Positions 11,794 through 20,411 of a stretch of DNA of 64,000 bases are shown in pieces. The translations under genes and the position numbers were made by a program. Source of the stretch: Betaproteobacteria bacterium. GTDB taxonomy: Bacteria; Pseudomonadota; Gammaproteobacteria; Burkholderiales; Casimicrobiaceae. How positions within the stretch are numbered: the first letter of the stretch is position 1; each line of letters opens with the position of its first letter. The DNA lies in contig JADIZG010000006.1 in NCBI GenBank assembly GCA_016704895.1, positions 1 to 64,000 of the forward strand. The letters run 5' to 3'. Under the pieces are notes generated by a model that was given only the letters and a program-made list of their open reading frames with translations, did no database searches and was not told the DNA's origin.

Positions 11794-11894
11794 CGCCGAT
11801 CAGTCGACCGACTGCGCGACGACGCGCCGGGGCCGACGGACCGGGTTCGGCGTGGCGGAACGTCACGCCGGGCACCCGGAGGATCGGACTGCCC

Positions 11895-12092
11895 CTACTT
11901 GCTGGCGTCCTTCGCCGCATCCTTGATTTCCTGACCGGCCTTCTCGAGCTGTTGGCCGGCGCTCTCGATCGTCTTGTCGACCGCCTTGCCGGCGCGCTCC
12001 ACCGGCCCTTCCTTCTTTTCGCAGGCGGACAGTCCCACCACCAGTAGGCTCGCTGCCACGCTCGAGACGACGATGCTGCGGAACTTCTTCAC
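11895..12092 (-). CDS. Small lipoprotein (entericidin-like layout)
   Basis: 65 residues. A lipoprotein signal peptide with lipobox LSAC (cleavage before Cys24) is followed by a charged, helical, coiled-coil-like tail (KKEGPVERAGKAVDKTIES and AGQEIKDAAKDA). This is the build of short entericidin/YtxH-like envelope lipoproteins, which are commonly stress-induced; the exact role is unknown. GGAGCAACC just before the ATG gives a ribosome-binding site. It is co-oriented with the BON protein upstream but separated from it by a strong terminator, so it probably has its own promoter in the 40 bases between. Confidence 0.75.
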   Translation of the reverse strand: MKKFRSIVVSSVAASLLVVGLSACEKKEGPVERAGKAVDKTIESAGQQLEKAGQEIKDAAKDASK

Positions 12093-12132
12093 GGGTTGCT
12101 CCTTCGCTATTGGATTTCACGTCTCACCGCAG

Positions 12133-12160
12133 GAAAAAAACGAGGCGCATCCGCGCCTCG
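12133..12160 (-). terminator. Rho-independent terminator of the BON-protein transcript
   Basis: On the minus strand CGAGGCGC / GCGCCTCG (12141-12148 and 12153-12160, 4-base loop) is followed by seven T. It lies about 105 bases downstream of the BON gene. Confidence 0.8.
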
Positions 12161-12265
12161 TCGTCCCGCGTTCACGCCCGGCGGCGCCGAACCGGATCTC
12201 GGCTGCCGCGACGGGCGGCCGGCGCACGAGCTTCATCCCCGTGCGCGGCCACTGGCGGTACTCCG

Positions 12266-12580
12266 CTATTTCAAGCGCATGTCGTTCTTGACGGACTTCA
12301 CGCCTCCGACCTGGCTCGCTACGGAAACCGCGCGCCGCTCGGCGTCGGCCGAGCTCACGAATCCGCTCAACTGAACCACGCCCTTGAAGGTCTCGACGTT
12401 GATCTCGGCCGACTTGAGCGTCGGTTCGTTGAAGATGGCAGCCTTGACCTTGCCCGTGATGACCGTGTCGTCGACGTATTCTCCGGTCCCTTCCGACTTC
12501 GACGTCGAGGCGCAACCGAGCGCCGTCGCCATCAGGAGGACGCCAACCAGGGTTGCCCATTTGCGTGTGAGGCTTGTCAT
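12266..12580 (-). CDS. BON-domain lipoprotein (OsmY/hyperosmotic-stress type)
   Basis: 104 residues. A signal peptide with lipobox ALGC (Cys23) anchors it to a membrane. One BON domain spans residues about 35-102: DDTVITGKVKAAIF, VETFKGVVQLSGFVSS and the closing GGVKSVKNDMRLK are the conserved glycine and hydrophobic pattern. BON proteins bind phospholipid or periplasmic surfaces and are usually induced by osmotic or envelope stress. A terminator closes its transcript. Upstream in the same orientation is the DUF3309 gene, 43 bases away, so the two are probably co-transcribed. Confidence 0.85.
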   Translation of the reverse strand: MTSLTRKWATLVGVLLMATALGCASTSKSEGTGEYVDDTVITGKVKAAIFNEPTLKSAEINVETFKGVVQLSGFVSSADAERRAVSVASQVGGVKSVKNDMRLK

Positions 12581-12623
12581 GGTGTTGCCTTTCCCAGAAA
12601 TGTTCCGCCGTCAGCGCGCGGGA

Positions 12624-12782
12624 TTACAAACGTCCCATCAGGAACAGGATGATCAGGATGACCAGGATGACGCCGAGGATTCCGCTCGGGCCGTAGCCCC
12701 AGCTGCGGGCGTGAGGCCACGCGGGCAGGACGCCGATGAGAATCAGAATCACGACGATCAGCAGAATGGTGCCAATGCTCAT
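12624..12782 (-). CDS. DUF3309 family small membrane protein
   Basis: 52 residues: helix (about 2-19), the conserved central segment PAWPHARSWGYGPSG, and a second helix (about 35-50). This is the complete DUF3309 plan, a hairpin membrane protein found beside stress genes in proteobacteria; function unknown. The ATG at 12782 follows AAGGAGTACCTC, a clear ribosome-binding site. First gene of a likely two-gene unit with the BON lipoprotein. Confidence 0.85.
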   Translation of the reverse strand: MSIGTILLIVVILILIGVLPAWPHARSWGYGPSGILGVILVILIILFLMGRL

Positions 12783-13759
12783 GAGGTACTCCTTCTTGTT
12801 GGTTGCCGGCCCCGCTTCGGGGACATCCGCTTCGGCGCGTCGACACGGACTCCGGACTGGCGCCCCGTGATCGACCCTGTTGTGAGAATGCCCGCGCAAC
12901 GGCGCGGCGTCTGTTCGCTACCGTACACAAGCCGTCCGGAGGGGGCGTTGCGGGGAATGGCCGTCGGGGGACACGGCATCACGTCAGTGGAAGGTCGCGT
13001 CGTCGGGCGGACCTTCGTGCTTCGCAGCGGCAGGATCCGTCGCCGCCGTGCTCGAGCGCGCGACCACGCCGCCAGGGCGTTTCGCGGATGCCGCGGGAAT
13101 CGTCGATGGCGCAGGCAACCGGACGAGAAATCCATGGACCAGGCGCGGATGCGCGAGCAGCGCCGGTTTGCCCGATGGGGTTCGGGCCGCGCGCGGTGCA
13201 CGCATGCGCTTCACCGGCATGGCGGAGCTGCGTTTGCTGGCCAAGAAAAGGCTCCGTCGGAGTGGCCGGATCCGCAGCGACGCGCGGCGGCGCCGGGTTC
13301 GGTAACGAACCCGGCCGGGCGAACCAGGAAGGGGCACCCGGCCGAGACCGATGGACGAGGCAGGCCATCGTCGCGCCCCGCACCGCCCAGGGAGCCAATC
13401 GCTCCCCCTGCACAATGGCCGGCGCGCGCGGCGCCGTCTGTACGGCACCGCACATGGCGGGCGTCGTGATGCACCGTATCGATCCTGGAGAGGCGATCCC
13501 GTCGCAGCGGGCCGCCCGTCCCCGGGAACGGACGCCCGCCGCCCCATCCCGCGACGGCCTCCCGGGCGCCGAATCGGCCGCGAAGCGTTCGATAGCGCAC
13601 AGACGCCCTGCCCGGTAGCGACGCACGATCCGTCGGAGGCTGACGCCAGCGTTGCCGCGAGCGGGTTGGCATGGCGCGGCATCGCGCCCAGCATCAGATC
13701 GAATCGCCACGGTGCCGGCAGGACCCGCCCGGTTTCGCAGTCGCCTCTGAAAAGACACC
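12783..13759. other. Gene-poor region with one strong hairpin
   Basis: No reading frame here looks like a protein; the open frames on both strands are Arg/Pro/Gly-rich GC artefacts. It must hold the promoters of the minus-strand DUF3309 unit and the plus-strand Crp/Fnr gene. A perfect 10-bp stem (13292-13301 and 13306-13315, loop GTAA) is the only clear structure; no T-tract follows. Confidence 0.5.
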
Positions 13760-14467
13760 TTGCCACCCGCCACACCCGCCGCCGCGACAAACCGACTGCT
13801 CGCCGCCCTGCCGCGCCCGGACCGGCTGCAGATGGTCGCACGCTGCGAGGAGGTCGAACACGTCGCGTCCGACGTGCTCTTCGAGCCCGGCAGCCGGTTG
13901 CGTCACGTCCACTTCCCGACCACCGTGCTCGTTTCGCTGGCGACCCCGATCGACGGGTCGACCGGCCTCGAGGTCGGACTCGTCGGCGACGAGGGCATGG
14001 TGGGAACGCCTCTCGCGCTCGGGATCGCCATCACGCCTCTGCAGGCGCTCGTGCAGCGTGCGGGCGCGTCGCTGCGCATGGGCGCCGTTCCCTTCCGGCA
14101 CGAACTGCAGCACCGCCCCGCGCTGAGCCGGCTGCTCGACCGCTATCTTTTCGTGCGCATGACCCAGCTCGCGCAATCGGCGGGGTGCACGCGCTACCAC
14201 CTGGTCGAGGCGCGCCTCGCGCGCTGGCTCCTGATGACGCAGGACCGGGCGCGCTCGAACGCGATGCACATCACGCACGAGTTCCTCGCGTCGATGCTCG
14301 GCGTGCGCCGCGTCGGGGTCACCAAGGCCGCCGTTTCGCTGCAGAAAGCCGGACTGATCCGCTACAGCCGCGGCGACATCGTGATTCTCGACCGGCCGGG
14401 ACTCCGGGCGGTCGCCTGCGCGTGCTACGGGACGGATCGCGAAACCTACCGCCGGGTGCTCGGTTAG
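13760..14467 (+). CDS. Crp/Fnr family transcriptional regulator
   Basis: 235 residues from a TTG; no ATG or GTG fits better. The cNMP-binding-like beta-roll spans about 25-135 (LFEPGSRLRHVHFPT, GLVGDEGMVGTPLALG). The winged helix-turn-helix spans about 155-225 (HYHLVEARLARWLL-like region, ITHEFLASMLGVRRVGVTKA, then LIRYSRGDIVILDRPGL). There is no N-terminal cysteine cluster, so it is not a classical oxygen-sensing Fnr. It is an intact paralogue of the broken regulator at 11042. The likely targets are the adjacent small envelope proteins, which is inference from position. Confidence 0.85.
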   Translation: MPPATPAAATNRLLAALPRPDRLQMVARCEEVEHVASDVLFEPGSRLRHVHFPTTVLVSLATPIDGSTGLEVGLVGDEGMVGTPLALGIAITPLQALVQRAGASLRMGAVPFRHELQHRPALSRLLDRYLFVRMTQLAQSAGCTRYHLVEARLARWLLMTQDRARSNAMHITHEFLASMLGVRRVGVTKAAVSLQKAGLIRYSRGDIVILDRPGLRAVACACYGTDRETYRRVLG

Positions 14468-14761
14468 GGGCCTGTCGGCGCTACCGGAACGAGACGGCCG
14501 GTCGGGCGATGATCCCGTCATGGGCGCCGTGGCCGTTCACGGTCCGCTGCGCGCACCGCTACTGCGCCGTCGCCCACGGCGGGACCGGGGCATCGCTCGC
14601 GATGGCACGTCCGGGGTGACGCAAATCCGACCCGCGCCTGGCGGCCGGGAGGCCCTCGGAAAACGGGCGAATCGACCACGCGGAGGTCGAGACCGGGCGC
14701 CTATCCGCGGCCGACACGGACTGCGACGGCCCGGCTCGCGGCCCCGAAAGGACGCCGGGAG
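14468..14761. other. Gene-free stretch before tRNA-Val
   Basis: Nothing recognisable on either strand. The tRNA promoter begins at its end. Confidence 0.4.
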
Positions 14762-14790
14762 TTGAAATGAATGCCCCGCCCGGCTAAAAT
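14762..14790 (+). promoter_or_regulatory. Sigma-70 promoter of tRNA-Val
   Basis: TTGAAA (14762-14767) and TAAAAT (14785-14790) with a 17-base spacer, ending 12 bases before the mature tRNA. Confidence 0.75.
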
Positions 14791-14802
14791 CGTCGTCTTT
14801 GC

Positions 14803-14880
14803 AGGCGCGTAGCTCAGCTGGTTAGAGCACCACCTTGACATGGTGGGGGGTCGTTGGTTCGAGTCCAATCGCGCCTACCA
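14803..14880 (+). tRNA. tRNA-Val (anticodon GAC)
   Basis: Cloverleaf with acceptor AGGCGCG / CGCGCCT, D-arm AGCTCAGCTGGTTAGAGC, anticodon stem CCACC / GGTGG around loop TTGACAT, T-arm GTTGG-TTCGAGT-CCAAT and encoded CCA. Confidence 0.95.
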
Positions 14881-15025
14881 GATTTCACGCCCGCGGGTGC
14901 CTTCGCCATTTGGGGGCGCCCCGGCGCGACAGCCCTTGCCGGGCCCTCTGCCCGGCCGCCCCCAGACAAAGCCAGCCCGTCGGACCGCGTTCGTCCGGCG
15001 TCGAAGCCGTCGCGGCGGACCCCCG

Positions 15026-16093
15026 TCACGCCGGCGTCCAGCGCCCGGTCGCGCAGGCGCGCTCGATGCGCTCGACGTGCGGCGCGACGTCGTAGCCGCC
15101 CGCAGCGAGCCAGGCGTCGCTGTAGTAGGTGTCGAGGTAGCGGTCGCCCGCGTCGCACGCGAGCGTGACGATGGCGCCGGCCTCGCCGCGCGCGGCCATC
15201 TCGCAGGCGATCTCGAGCGCGCCGCAGAAATTGGTGCCGGTCGACCCGCCGTACCTCCTGCCGACCAGCCGTTCGAGCACCCGCATCGCCGCGTACGACG
15301 CGGCGTTCGGCACGCGGATCATGCGGTCGATCACGCCGGGCACGAACGACGGCTCGACGCGCGGGCGGCCGATGCCCTCGACGTCGGAGCCGCCTTCGGC
15401 GGTCACCGTCGGATCCCCGTTCGCGTAGTAGTCGCAGAACACCGAGCGCTCGGGATCGACGACGGCGAGGCGCGTCGCGGTGCCCTGGAAGCGGAGGTAG
15501 CGCCCGATCGTCGCCGAGGTGCCGCCCGTCCCCGCGCCGACGACGATCCAGCGCGGCTCGGGATGCGGCTCGGCGCGCATCTGCGCGAAGATCGACTCGG
15601 CGATGTTGTTGTTGCCGCGCCAGTCGGTCGCGCGCTCGGCGTAGGTGAACTGGTCCATGTAGTGGCCGCGACGCTCGCGCGCGAGGCGCTCGGCTTCCGC
15701 GTACACCTCGCCCGCCTGGTCGACGAAGTGGCAGCGCCCGCCGTAGAACTCGATCTGCGCGATCTTCGCCGGCGACGTGCCGCGCGGCATCACGGCGACG
15801 AACGGCAGGCCCAGCATCCGCGCGAAATAGGCTTCCGAGACCGCGGTGCTCCCGGACGACGCCTCGACCACCGTCGATCCCTCGGCGATCCAGCCGTTGC
15901 ACAGCCCGTAGAGGAAGAGCGAGCGGGCGAGACGGTGCTTGAGGCTGCCGGTCGGATGCGTCGACTCGTCCTTCAGGTACAGCCGCACGCCCGGCATCGC
16001 GACGAGCTCGACCGGCACCAGGTGAGTGTCGGCCGAGCGCTGGAAGTCGCGCTCGATGCGGTGGATGGATTCACGTACCCAGGCGCGCGACAT
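15026..16093 (-). CDS. PLP-dependent cysteine synthase family protein (Cds1-like)
   Basis: 355 residues, fold type II PLP enzyme. The PLP lysine lies in HPTGSLKHRLA (about residue 53), the substrate loop is EASSGSTAVSEAY, and the phosphate-binding glycine loop is VVGAGTGGTSATIG (about 185). YMDQFTYAERATDWRGNNN is characteristic of the actinobacterial Cds1 L-cysteine desulfhydrase group as I remember it, rather than of CysK/CysM. It may therefore release sulphide and pyruvate from cysteine, but synthase activity is not excluded. The ATG at 16093 follows GAGAGGACC. It is divergent from the LysR gene 170 bases away, which could regulate it. Confidence 0.85.
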   Translation of the reverse strand: MSRAWVRESIHRIERDFQRSADTHLVPVELVAMPGVRLYLKDESTHPTGSLKHRLARSLFLYGLCNGWIAEGSTVVEASSGSTAVSEAYFARMLGLPFVAVMPRGTSPAKIAQIEFYGGRCHFVDQAGEVYAEAERLARERRGHYMDQFTYAERATDWRGNNNIAESIFAQMRAEPHPEPRWIVVGAGTGGTSATIGRYLRFQGTATRLAVVDPERSVFCDYYANGDPTVTAEGGSDVEGIGRPRVEPSFVPGVIDRMIRVPNAASYAAMRVLERLVGRRYGGSTGTNFCGALEIACEMAARGEAGAIVTLACDAGDRYLDTYYSDAWLAAGGYDVAPHVERIERACATGRWTPA

Positions 16094-16263
16094 CGTGGCG
16101 GTCCTCTCTCGTCGTCTCGGGAAGGCGCGCGCCCGGCGGCGACGCGGCATCACCGGAACGGGTCGACGCTCGACCCGTTTCCCGGCGGCTCGCAGTCTGT
16201 CATCGGGCATACTGTCGGACAAGCGGGCTTGCCCGAATCCGGCCTTCGCCGCGCACGAACGCC

Positions 16264-17199
16264 TTGCGCTACAGTCTCGTCGATCTCAAGCTCGTCGTCG
16301 CCATCGCGGATGCCGGCAACGTGTCGCGCGGCGCCGCGCGATGCCACCTCGCGCCCTCGTCGGCGAGCCTGCGCCTCCGGCAACTGGAGGAGTCGCTCGG
16401 CGCGCCGCTGTTCACGCGCGAGGCGCGCGGCGTCTCGCTGACGCGCGCGGGGCGCGTGATGCTCGAGCACTGCCGGCGCTGCCTGGCCGAGCTCGAGCAG
16501 ATGCACGCCGACCTCGCGCCCTACGCGCAGGGCGTGACCTCGCAGATCACGCTGTTCGCGAACAGCAGCGCGATCGCCTCGTTCCTGCCCGACGACCTCG
16601 GCGTGTTCCTCCGCGCCTACCCGGACGTCCGCGTGTCGCTCGAGGAGCGGCTGAGCCACGACATCGTCGCCGCCGTCGCCGGAGGACGCGCGGACCTGGG
16701 AATCGTGACCTGGGACGACGAGCACCCGGACCTCGCGTTCCATCCCTACCGCAGCGACGAGCTCGTCGTCGTCGCGCCCGACGGCGTCGCGCTCGGCCGG
16801 CGCGGCGCCGTCCGCTTCGCCGACTGCCTCGCGCATCCGTTCGTCTCGCTGTGGAGCGGCTCGGCGATCCACACCTACATCGTCGGCAAGGCGACCGCGG
16901 CGGGGCGGCCGCTCGACGTGCGCATCCAGGTCGCCGGCTTTCCCGCCGTCGTGTCGCTGGTGCGCGCCGGGGCCGGCATCGGCATCGTGCCGCGGTCGGT
17001 GATGCGCAACCTGAACCGCGACGGCGTCGCGATGCTCGCGCTCGACGAACGGTGGGCGACGCGCCGGCTCTCGGTCTGCGCGCCGCGCGATCCCGCGCGG
17101 ATCACCGGGCCGGTGAAGGCGCTGCTCGCGCAACTGCGCGACCACGACGACGGCACGGCCGGTGCCGCGGCTCGCGGGCCGCGGAAGGCGCGCCGCTGA
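16264..17199 (+). CDS. LysR family transcriptional regulator
   Basis: 311 residues from TTG 16264; the helix-turn-helix starts almost at once (LVVAIADAGNVSRGAARCHLAPSS), so no later start is possible. Residues 1-60 are the winged HTH, and about 88-290 the periplasmic-binding-like effector domain (VSLEERLSHDIVAAVAGGRADLGIV). The tail is Arg/Ala-rich. It faces the desulfhydrase-like gene divergently and is followed, 184 bases on, by the UroD-like/Bug/dehydrogenase set in the same direction, so either may be its target. Confidence 0.9.
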   Translation: MRYSLVDLKLVVAIADAGNVSRGAARCHLAPSSASLRLRQLEESLGAPLFTREARGVSLTRAGRVMLEHCRRCLAELEQMHADLAPYAQGVTSQITLFANSSAIASFLPDDLGVFLRAYPDVRVSLEERLSHDIVAAVAGGRADLGIVTWDDEHPDLAFHPYRSDELVVVAPDGVALGRRGAVRFADCLAHPFVSLWSGSAIHTYIVGKATAAGRPLDVRIQVAGFPAVVSLVRAGAGIGIVPRSVMRNLNRDGVAMLALDERWATRRLSVCAPRDPARITGPVKALLAQLRDHDDGTAGAAARGPRKARR

Positions 17200-17383
17200 A
17201 CCGCGCGGCCACGGACGCCGACGCCTCGAGCGTTCGGAGGGCGCGAATCGACGGTTCGCGAGAGCCCGTTTGCCGGCGGTCGGGCACAATGCAAGACTCG
17301 TGCTCCGGGGAGCCTCGGCGCCCGAGCGCCGACGGACCCGCCCCACCGGGCCGCGCGGACCCCACGATACGAAGGAACGCCTG

Positions 17384-18394
17384 ATGCCGATGGACCCCTG
17401 GCAGCGCGTCGAAGCGGCCCTGAAGGGAGAGGCGGTCGACCATCCGCCGATCGCCCTCTGGCGGCACTTCCCCGAGGACGACCAGCACGTCGACAAGCTC
17501 GTCGCGCACACGCTCGACTGGCAGCGCCGCTGGGCGTTCGATCTCGTCAAGTTCATGCCCTCGGGCACCTACGGCGTCGAGGACTGGGGTGCCGTGAGCG
17601 CGTACGGCGGGCAGGCCAACGGGGCGCGCGCGGTCGTGGGGCCGCGCGTCGTGCACACCGACGACTGGCTCGCGATCCGGGACCTGGACGTGCGCCGCGG
17701 AAGCTACGGGCGCCAGAACCAGGCGCTGAAGGCGGCGGCGGCGGCGCTCAAGGGATCGGTGCCGATCCTGCAGACGATCTTCTCGCCGCTCACGACGGCG
17801 CGCAAGCTGTCGACCGAGCGGCTGTTCGCGGACCTGCGGCGCTCGCCTGACGCGCTCCACCAGGCGCTCTCCGTCATCACCGACGTGACGATCCGGTTCG
17901 CGCTCGACGCGATCGACGCCGGCGCGCACGGCGTGTTCTTCGCGACGCAGCTCGCATCGTACCGGCTGCTCGCCGTCGACGAGTACGAGCGCTTCGGGAA
18001 GGCGTACGATCTGCGGGTGCTCGCCGCGCTGGCCGGCAAGGCGCGCCTCTCGATGCTCCACGCGCACGGCGACGACATCATGTTCGACCTCCTCGCCGAT
18101 TACCCGGTCGAGATGATCAACTGGCACGACCGGCTCACCGAGCCGACGTTGCGCGACGCCGCGTCCCGGTTTTCGGGCCTACTCGTCGGCGGCCTGAACG
18201 AGCACGGTGCGCTCGAGAAGGGCGACCTGCACGCGGTCGAGGCCGAGGTCCGCGATGCGATCGCGCAGACGGGCGGACGGCGACTCATGATCGGGCCGGG
18301 ATGCGTGGTGCCGGTCGCCGCGACGGATGCCGCCATCGGTGCAGCCCTCCGGGCGACGCGCGAGAGCGCGCGCCAACCCCTTCGTACTTCCTGA
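17384..18394 (+). CDS. Uroporphyrinogen decarboxylase family protein (non-haem type)
   Basis: 336 residues with a UroD-like TIM barrel: WQRVEAALKGEAVDHPPIALW at the start, PILQTIFSPLTTARKL in the middle, LHAHGDD (about residue 225), EMINWHD, and GLLVGGLNEHG then MIGPGCVVP at the end. It is not the haem-pathway enzyme: the typical substrate-binding signature is absent and the neighbours are catabolic. Relatives include cobalamin methyltransferases (MtaA/CmuA type), which use a His-X-Cys...Cys zinc site. Only GPGC and LHAHG are seen, so zinc binding is doubtful. Substrate unknown. GAAGGAACG precedes the ATG. The Bug receptor and dehydrogenase follow closely, suggesting one pathway. Confidence 0.75.
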   Translation: MPMDPWQRVEAALKGEAVDHPPIALWRHFPEDDQHVDKLVAHTLDWQRRWAFDLVKFMPSGTYGVEDWGAVSAYGGQANGARAVVGPRVVHTDDWLAIRDLDVRRGSYGRQNQALKAAAAALKGSVPILQTIFSPLTTARKLSTERLFADLRRSPDALHQALSVITDVTIRFALDAIDAGAHGVFFATQLASYRLLAVDEYERFGKAYDLRVLAALAGKARLSMLHAHGDDIMFDLLADYPVEMINWHDRLTEPTLRDAASRFSGLLVGGLNEHGALEKGDLHAVEAEVRDAIAQTGGRRLMIGPGCVVPVAATDAAIGAALRATRESARQPLRTS

Positions 18395-18435
18395 CCGCGG
18401 CAGCGCGGTCGTTCACCCCAGCGATGAGGATTCCC

Positions 18436-19416
18436 ATGCGTCGACTCTTCTCCCGCCTCGCGGCCGCGGCCGCGTTGCTTCCCGTCCTCGTTTTCCCCGC
18501 GCTCGCGCAGGATTGGCCGGCCGGCAAGACCGTGCAGATCGTCGTCCCCGCACCCGGCGGCGGCGGCACCGGCGACTCGATCGCGCGCGTCGTGTCCGAG
18601 GCGCTCGCGAAGCGCCTGCAGACGTCGGTCGTGATCGACAACAAGCCCGGCGCGAACGGCAACATCGACGCGTCGGCCGCGGCGACCGCCGCACCCGACG
18701 GCCACCACCTGCTCTTCTCGTGGGCGGGCACGCTCGCCGTCAATCCCAGCCTCTACCGCAACCTGTCCTACGATCCGCAGAAGGACTTCGTGCCGATCGT
18801 GCTGATCGCCGACGTGCCGAACATCCTGGTCGTCAACAACGACCTGCCGGCGAAGGATCTCGCCGAGTTCACGCGCTACGCGAAGGCGAATCCGGGCAAG
18901 CTCAACTTCGGGTCGACCGGCAACGGCAGCTCGATGCATCTCGCGGGCGAGCTCTTCATGCGGGAGACAGGCGCGCAGATGGTGCACGTGCCCTACAACG
19001 CCCCCGGCACCGCGACGACCAACCTGATGGCCAACGACATCCAGCTCATGTTCCAGCTGATCCCGGGCATCGTCGGCCAGGTGAAGGGCGGCAAGGTGCG
19101 GGCGATCGCGGTGATGGCACCGACGCGCTCGCCTGCGCTGCCCGACGTCCCGACGACCGTCGAGCTCGGCCAGCCGCAGCTGCAGTCGTCGACGTGGTTC
19201 GCGCTGCTCGCGCCCAAAGGCACGCCCCCCGCGATCGTCGCCCGCCTCAACGCCGAGGTGAACGAGATCCTCAAGGATCCGGCGGTGCGCACGCGCCTGT
19301 CGGGCATGGGCGCGACGCCGCTCGGCGGCACGTCGAAGGAGCTCGCCGATCACCTCGCGGCCGAGACGATCAAGTGGGGCAGGATCGTGCGCGACGCGAA
19401 GATCCAGATCCAGTAA
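18436..19416 (+). CDS. Bug-family (TctC-like) periplasmic solute-binding protein
   Basis: 326 residues. Sec signal peptide ending FPALAQ (about residue 25), then the Bug fold: GKTVQIVVPAPGGGGTGDSIAR, DNKPGANGNIDASAAA, NPGKLNFGSTGNGSSMHLAGE, VPYNAPGTATTNLMANDI and LLAPKGTPPAIV. Bug receptors bind small carboxylates. GAGGA ends 5 bases before ATG 18436, favouring it over ATG 18424. No TctA/TctB permease lies beside it; the only pair in the window (56.3-58.7 kb) has its own receptor, so this one is an orphan, as is common in Burkholderiales. Confidence 0.9.
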   Translation: MRRLFSRLAAAAALLPVLVFPALAQDWPAGKTVQIVVPAPGGGGTGDSIARVVSEALAKRLQTSVVIDNKPGANGNIDASAAATAAPDGHHLLFSWAGTLAVNPSLYRNLSYDPQKDFVPIVLIADVPNILVVNNDLPAKDLAEFTRYAKANPGKLNFGSTGNGSSMHLAGELFMRETGAQMVHVPYNAPGTATTNLMANDIQLMFQLIPGIVGQVKGGKVRAIAVMAPTRSPALPDVPTTVELGQPQLQSSTWFALLAPKGTPPAIVARLNAEVNEILKDPAVRTRLSGMGATPLGGTSKELADHLAAETIKWGRIVRDAKIQIQ

Positions 19417-19462
19417 CCCGAACGCGCGGACCGTCGCGGCGGCGCGTGCCGCCGCAGCATGC

Positions 19463-20329
19463 ATGACGACCTCGGCGCCGACCGTCGGCTGGATCGGGCT
19501 CGGCAACATCGGATTGCCGATGGCCCGGCGCGTCCTCGCGGCCGGGCTTCCGCTCCAGGTCTGGGCGCGCAGGCGCGAGGCCGCGGCGCCGCTCGTCGAC
19601 GCCGGGGCCTCGCTCGCGGAGAACCCGGAAGCCCTTGCCCGCGCCTGCGACGTGATCGCGACGATCGTCGGCGGCCCCGACGACGTCAGCGAACTGCACC
19701 GGCGCATGGCTCCCGTGGCGCGACCGGGCACGGTGTTCGTCGACATGACGACGGCGTCGCCGGGCAACGCGCGCGAGTCCGGCGAACTGGCCGCCCTCGC
19801 CGGCGCGTTCGCGATCGACGCCCCGGTGACGGGAGGGGTCGCCGGCGCCACGCAGGGCGCGCTCACGTCGTTCGTCGGCGGGGACGCGGATGCGCTCGCC
19901 CGGGCCCGTCCGGTCCTGGAAGCGTTCTGCAAGCGCATCGTCCCCTGCGGCGCGGCCGGCTCGGGCTACCGGATGAAGCTCGTCAACCAGACGATCGTCG
20001 CGGGCGTGCTCCTCGGGCTGGCCGACGGGGCGGCGCTCGCGCGCGCAGGCGGCATGAGCGCTCCGGCGGTCAAGGACGCGCTGGGCGTCGGCACCGCGTC
20101 GGGCTTCCTGTTCGACTCCTACCTGCCCCGGATGGTGGAGCCCGGCGGCGCGGTCACGTTCACGCTGGGCATGTTCCGCAAGGACCTCGGGGTCGCGCAC
20201 GACGAAGCGGTCGCCTGCGGCAGCAGCACGCGCCTCCTCGATTTCGCGATCGCGACCGTCGATGCGGCGTGCGCCCGGCACGGGGAGCGGGCGGGCGTCC
20301 AGTTCCTCGCGGCCGCCGATCCGCGGTAG
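19463..20329 (+). CDS. NAD(P)-dependent 3-hydroxyisobutyrate dehydrogenase family oxidoreductase
   Basis: 288 residues, beta-hydroxyacid dehydrogenase family. The N-terminal Rossmann motif is VGWIGLGNIGLPMARR, the substrate-binding segment DAPVTGGVAGATQGALT (about 115), and the catalytic lysine lies in GSGYRMKLVNQ (about 172). Likely substrates are 3-hydroxyisobutyrate, tartronate semialdehyde or similar 2-/3-hydroxy acids; the sequence does not decide. It lies 46 bases after the Bug receptor gene, so is probably co-transcribed and acts on the imported acid or a product. Its stop codon overlaps the -10-like TAGAAT of the thrS leader. Confidence 0.9.
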   Translation: MTTSAPTVGWIGLGNIGLPMARRVLAAGLPLQVWARRREAAAPLVDAGASLAENPEALARACDVIATIVGGPDDVSELHRRMAPVARPGTVFVDMTTASPGNARESGELAALAGAFAIDAPVTGGVAGATQGALTSFVGGDADALARARPVLEAFCKRIVPCGAAGSGYRMKLVNQTIVAGVLLGLADGAALARAGGMSAPAVKDALGVGTASGFLFDSYLPRMVEPGGAVTFTLGMFRKDLGVAHDEAVACGSSTRLLDFAIATVDAACARHGERAGVQFLAAADPR

Positions 20330-20332
20330 AAT
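20327..20332 (+). promoter_or_regulatory. Candidate -10 element for the thrS transcript
   Basis: TAGAAT spans the stop codon of the preceding gene. No good -35 is visible 16-18 bases upstream, so the call is tentative. It would start a leader of about 205 bases before thrS. Confidence 0.35.
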
Positions 20333-20411
20333 GCGCGTTATGGTCCCGTGGGGACCCCTCCGCGGAATCGCGAGACGGCCGCCCGCGGCCGGCAGGAAAA
20401 GGGATCCGGTT

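Noticed and set aside
11790..11803. Second FNR-like palindrome CTGAC-GCCG-ATCAG.
   Set aside because: It overlaps the end of the broken Crp/Fnr gene, has mismatches in both half-sites and no gene starts nearby downstream on the plus strand.
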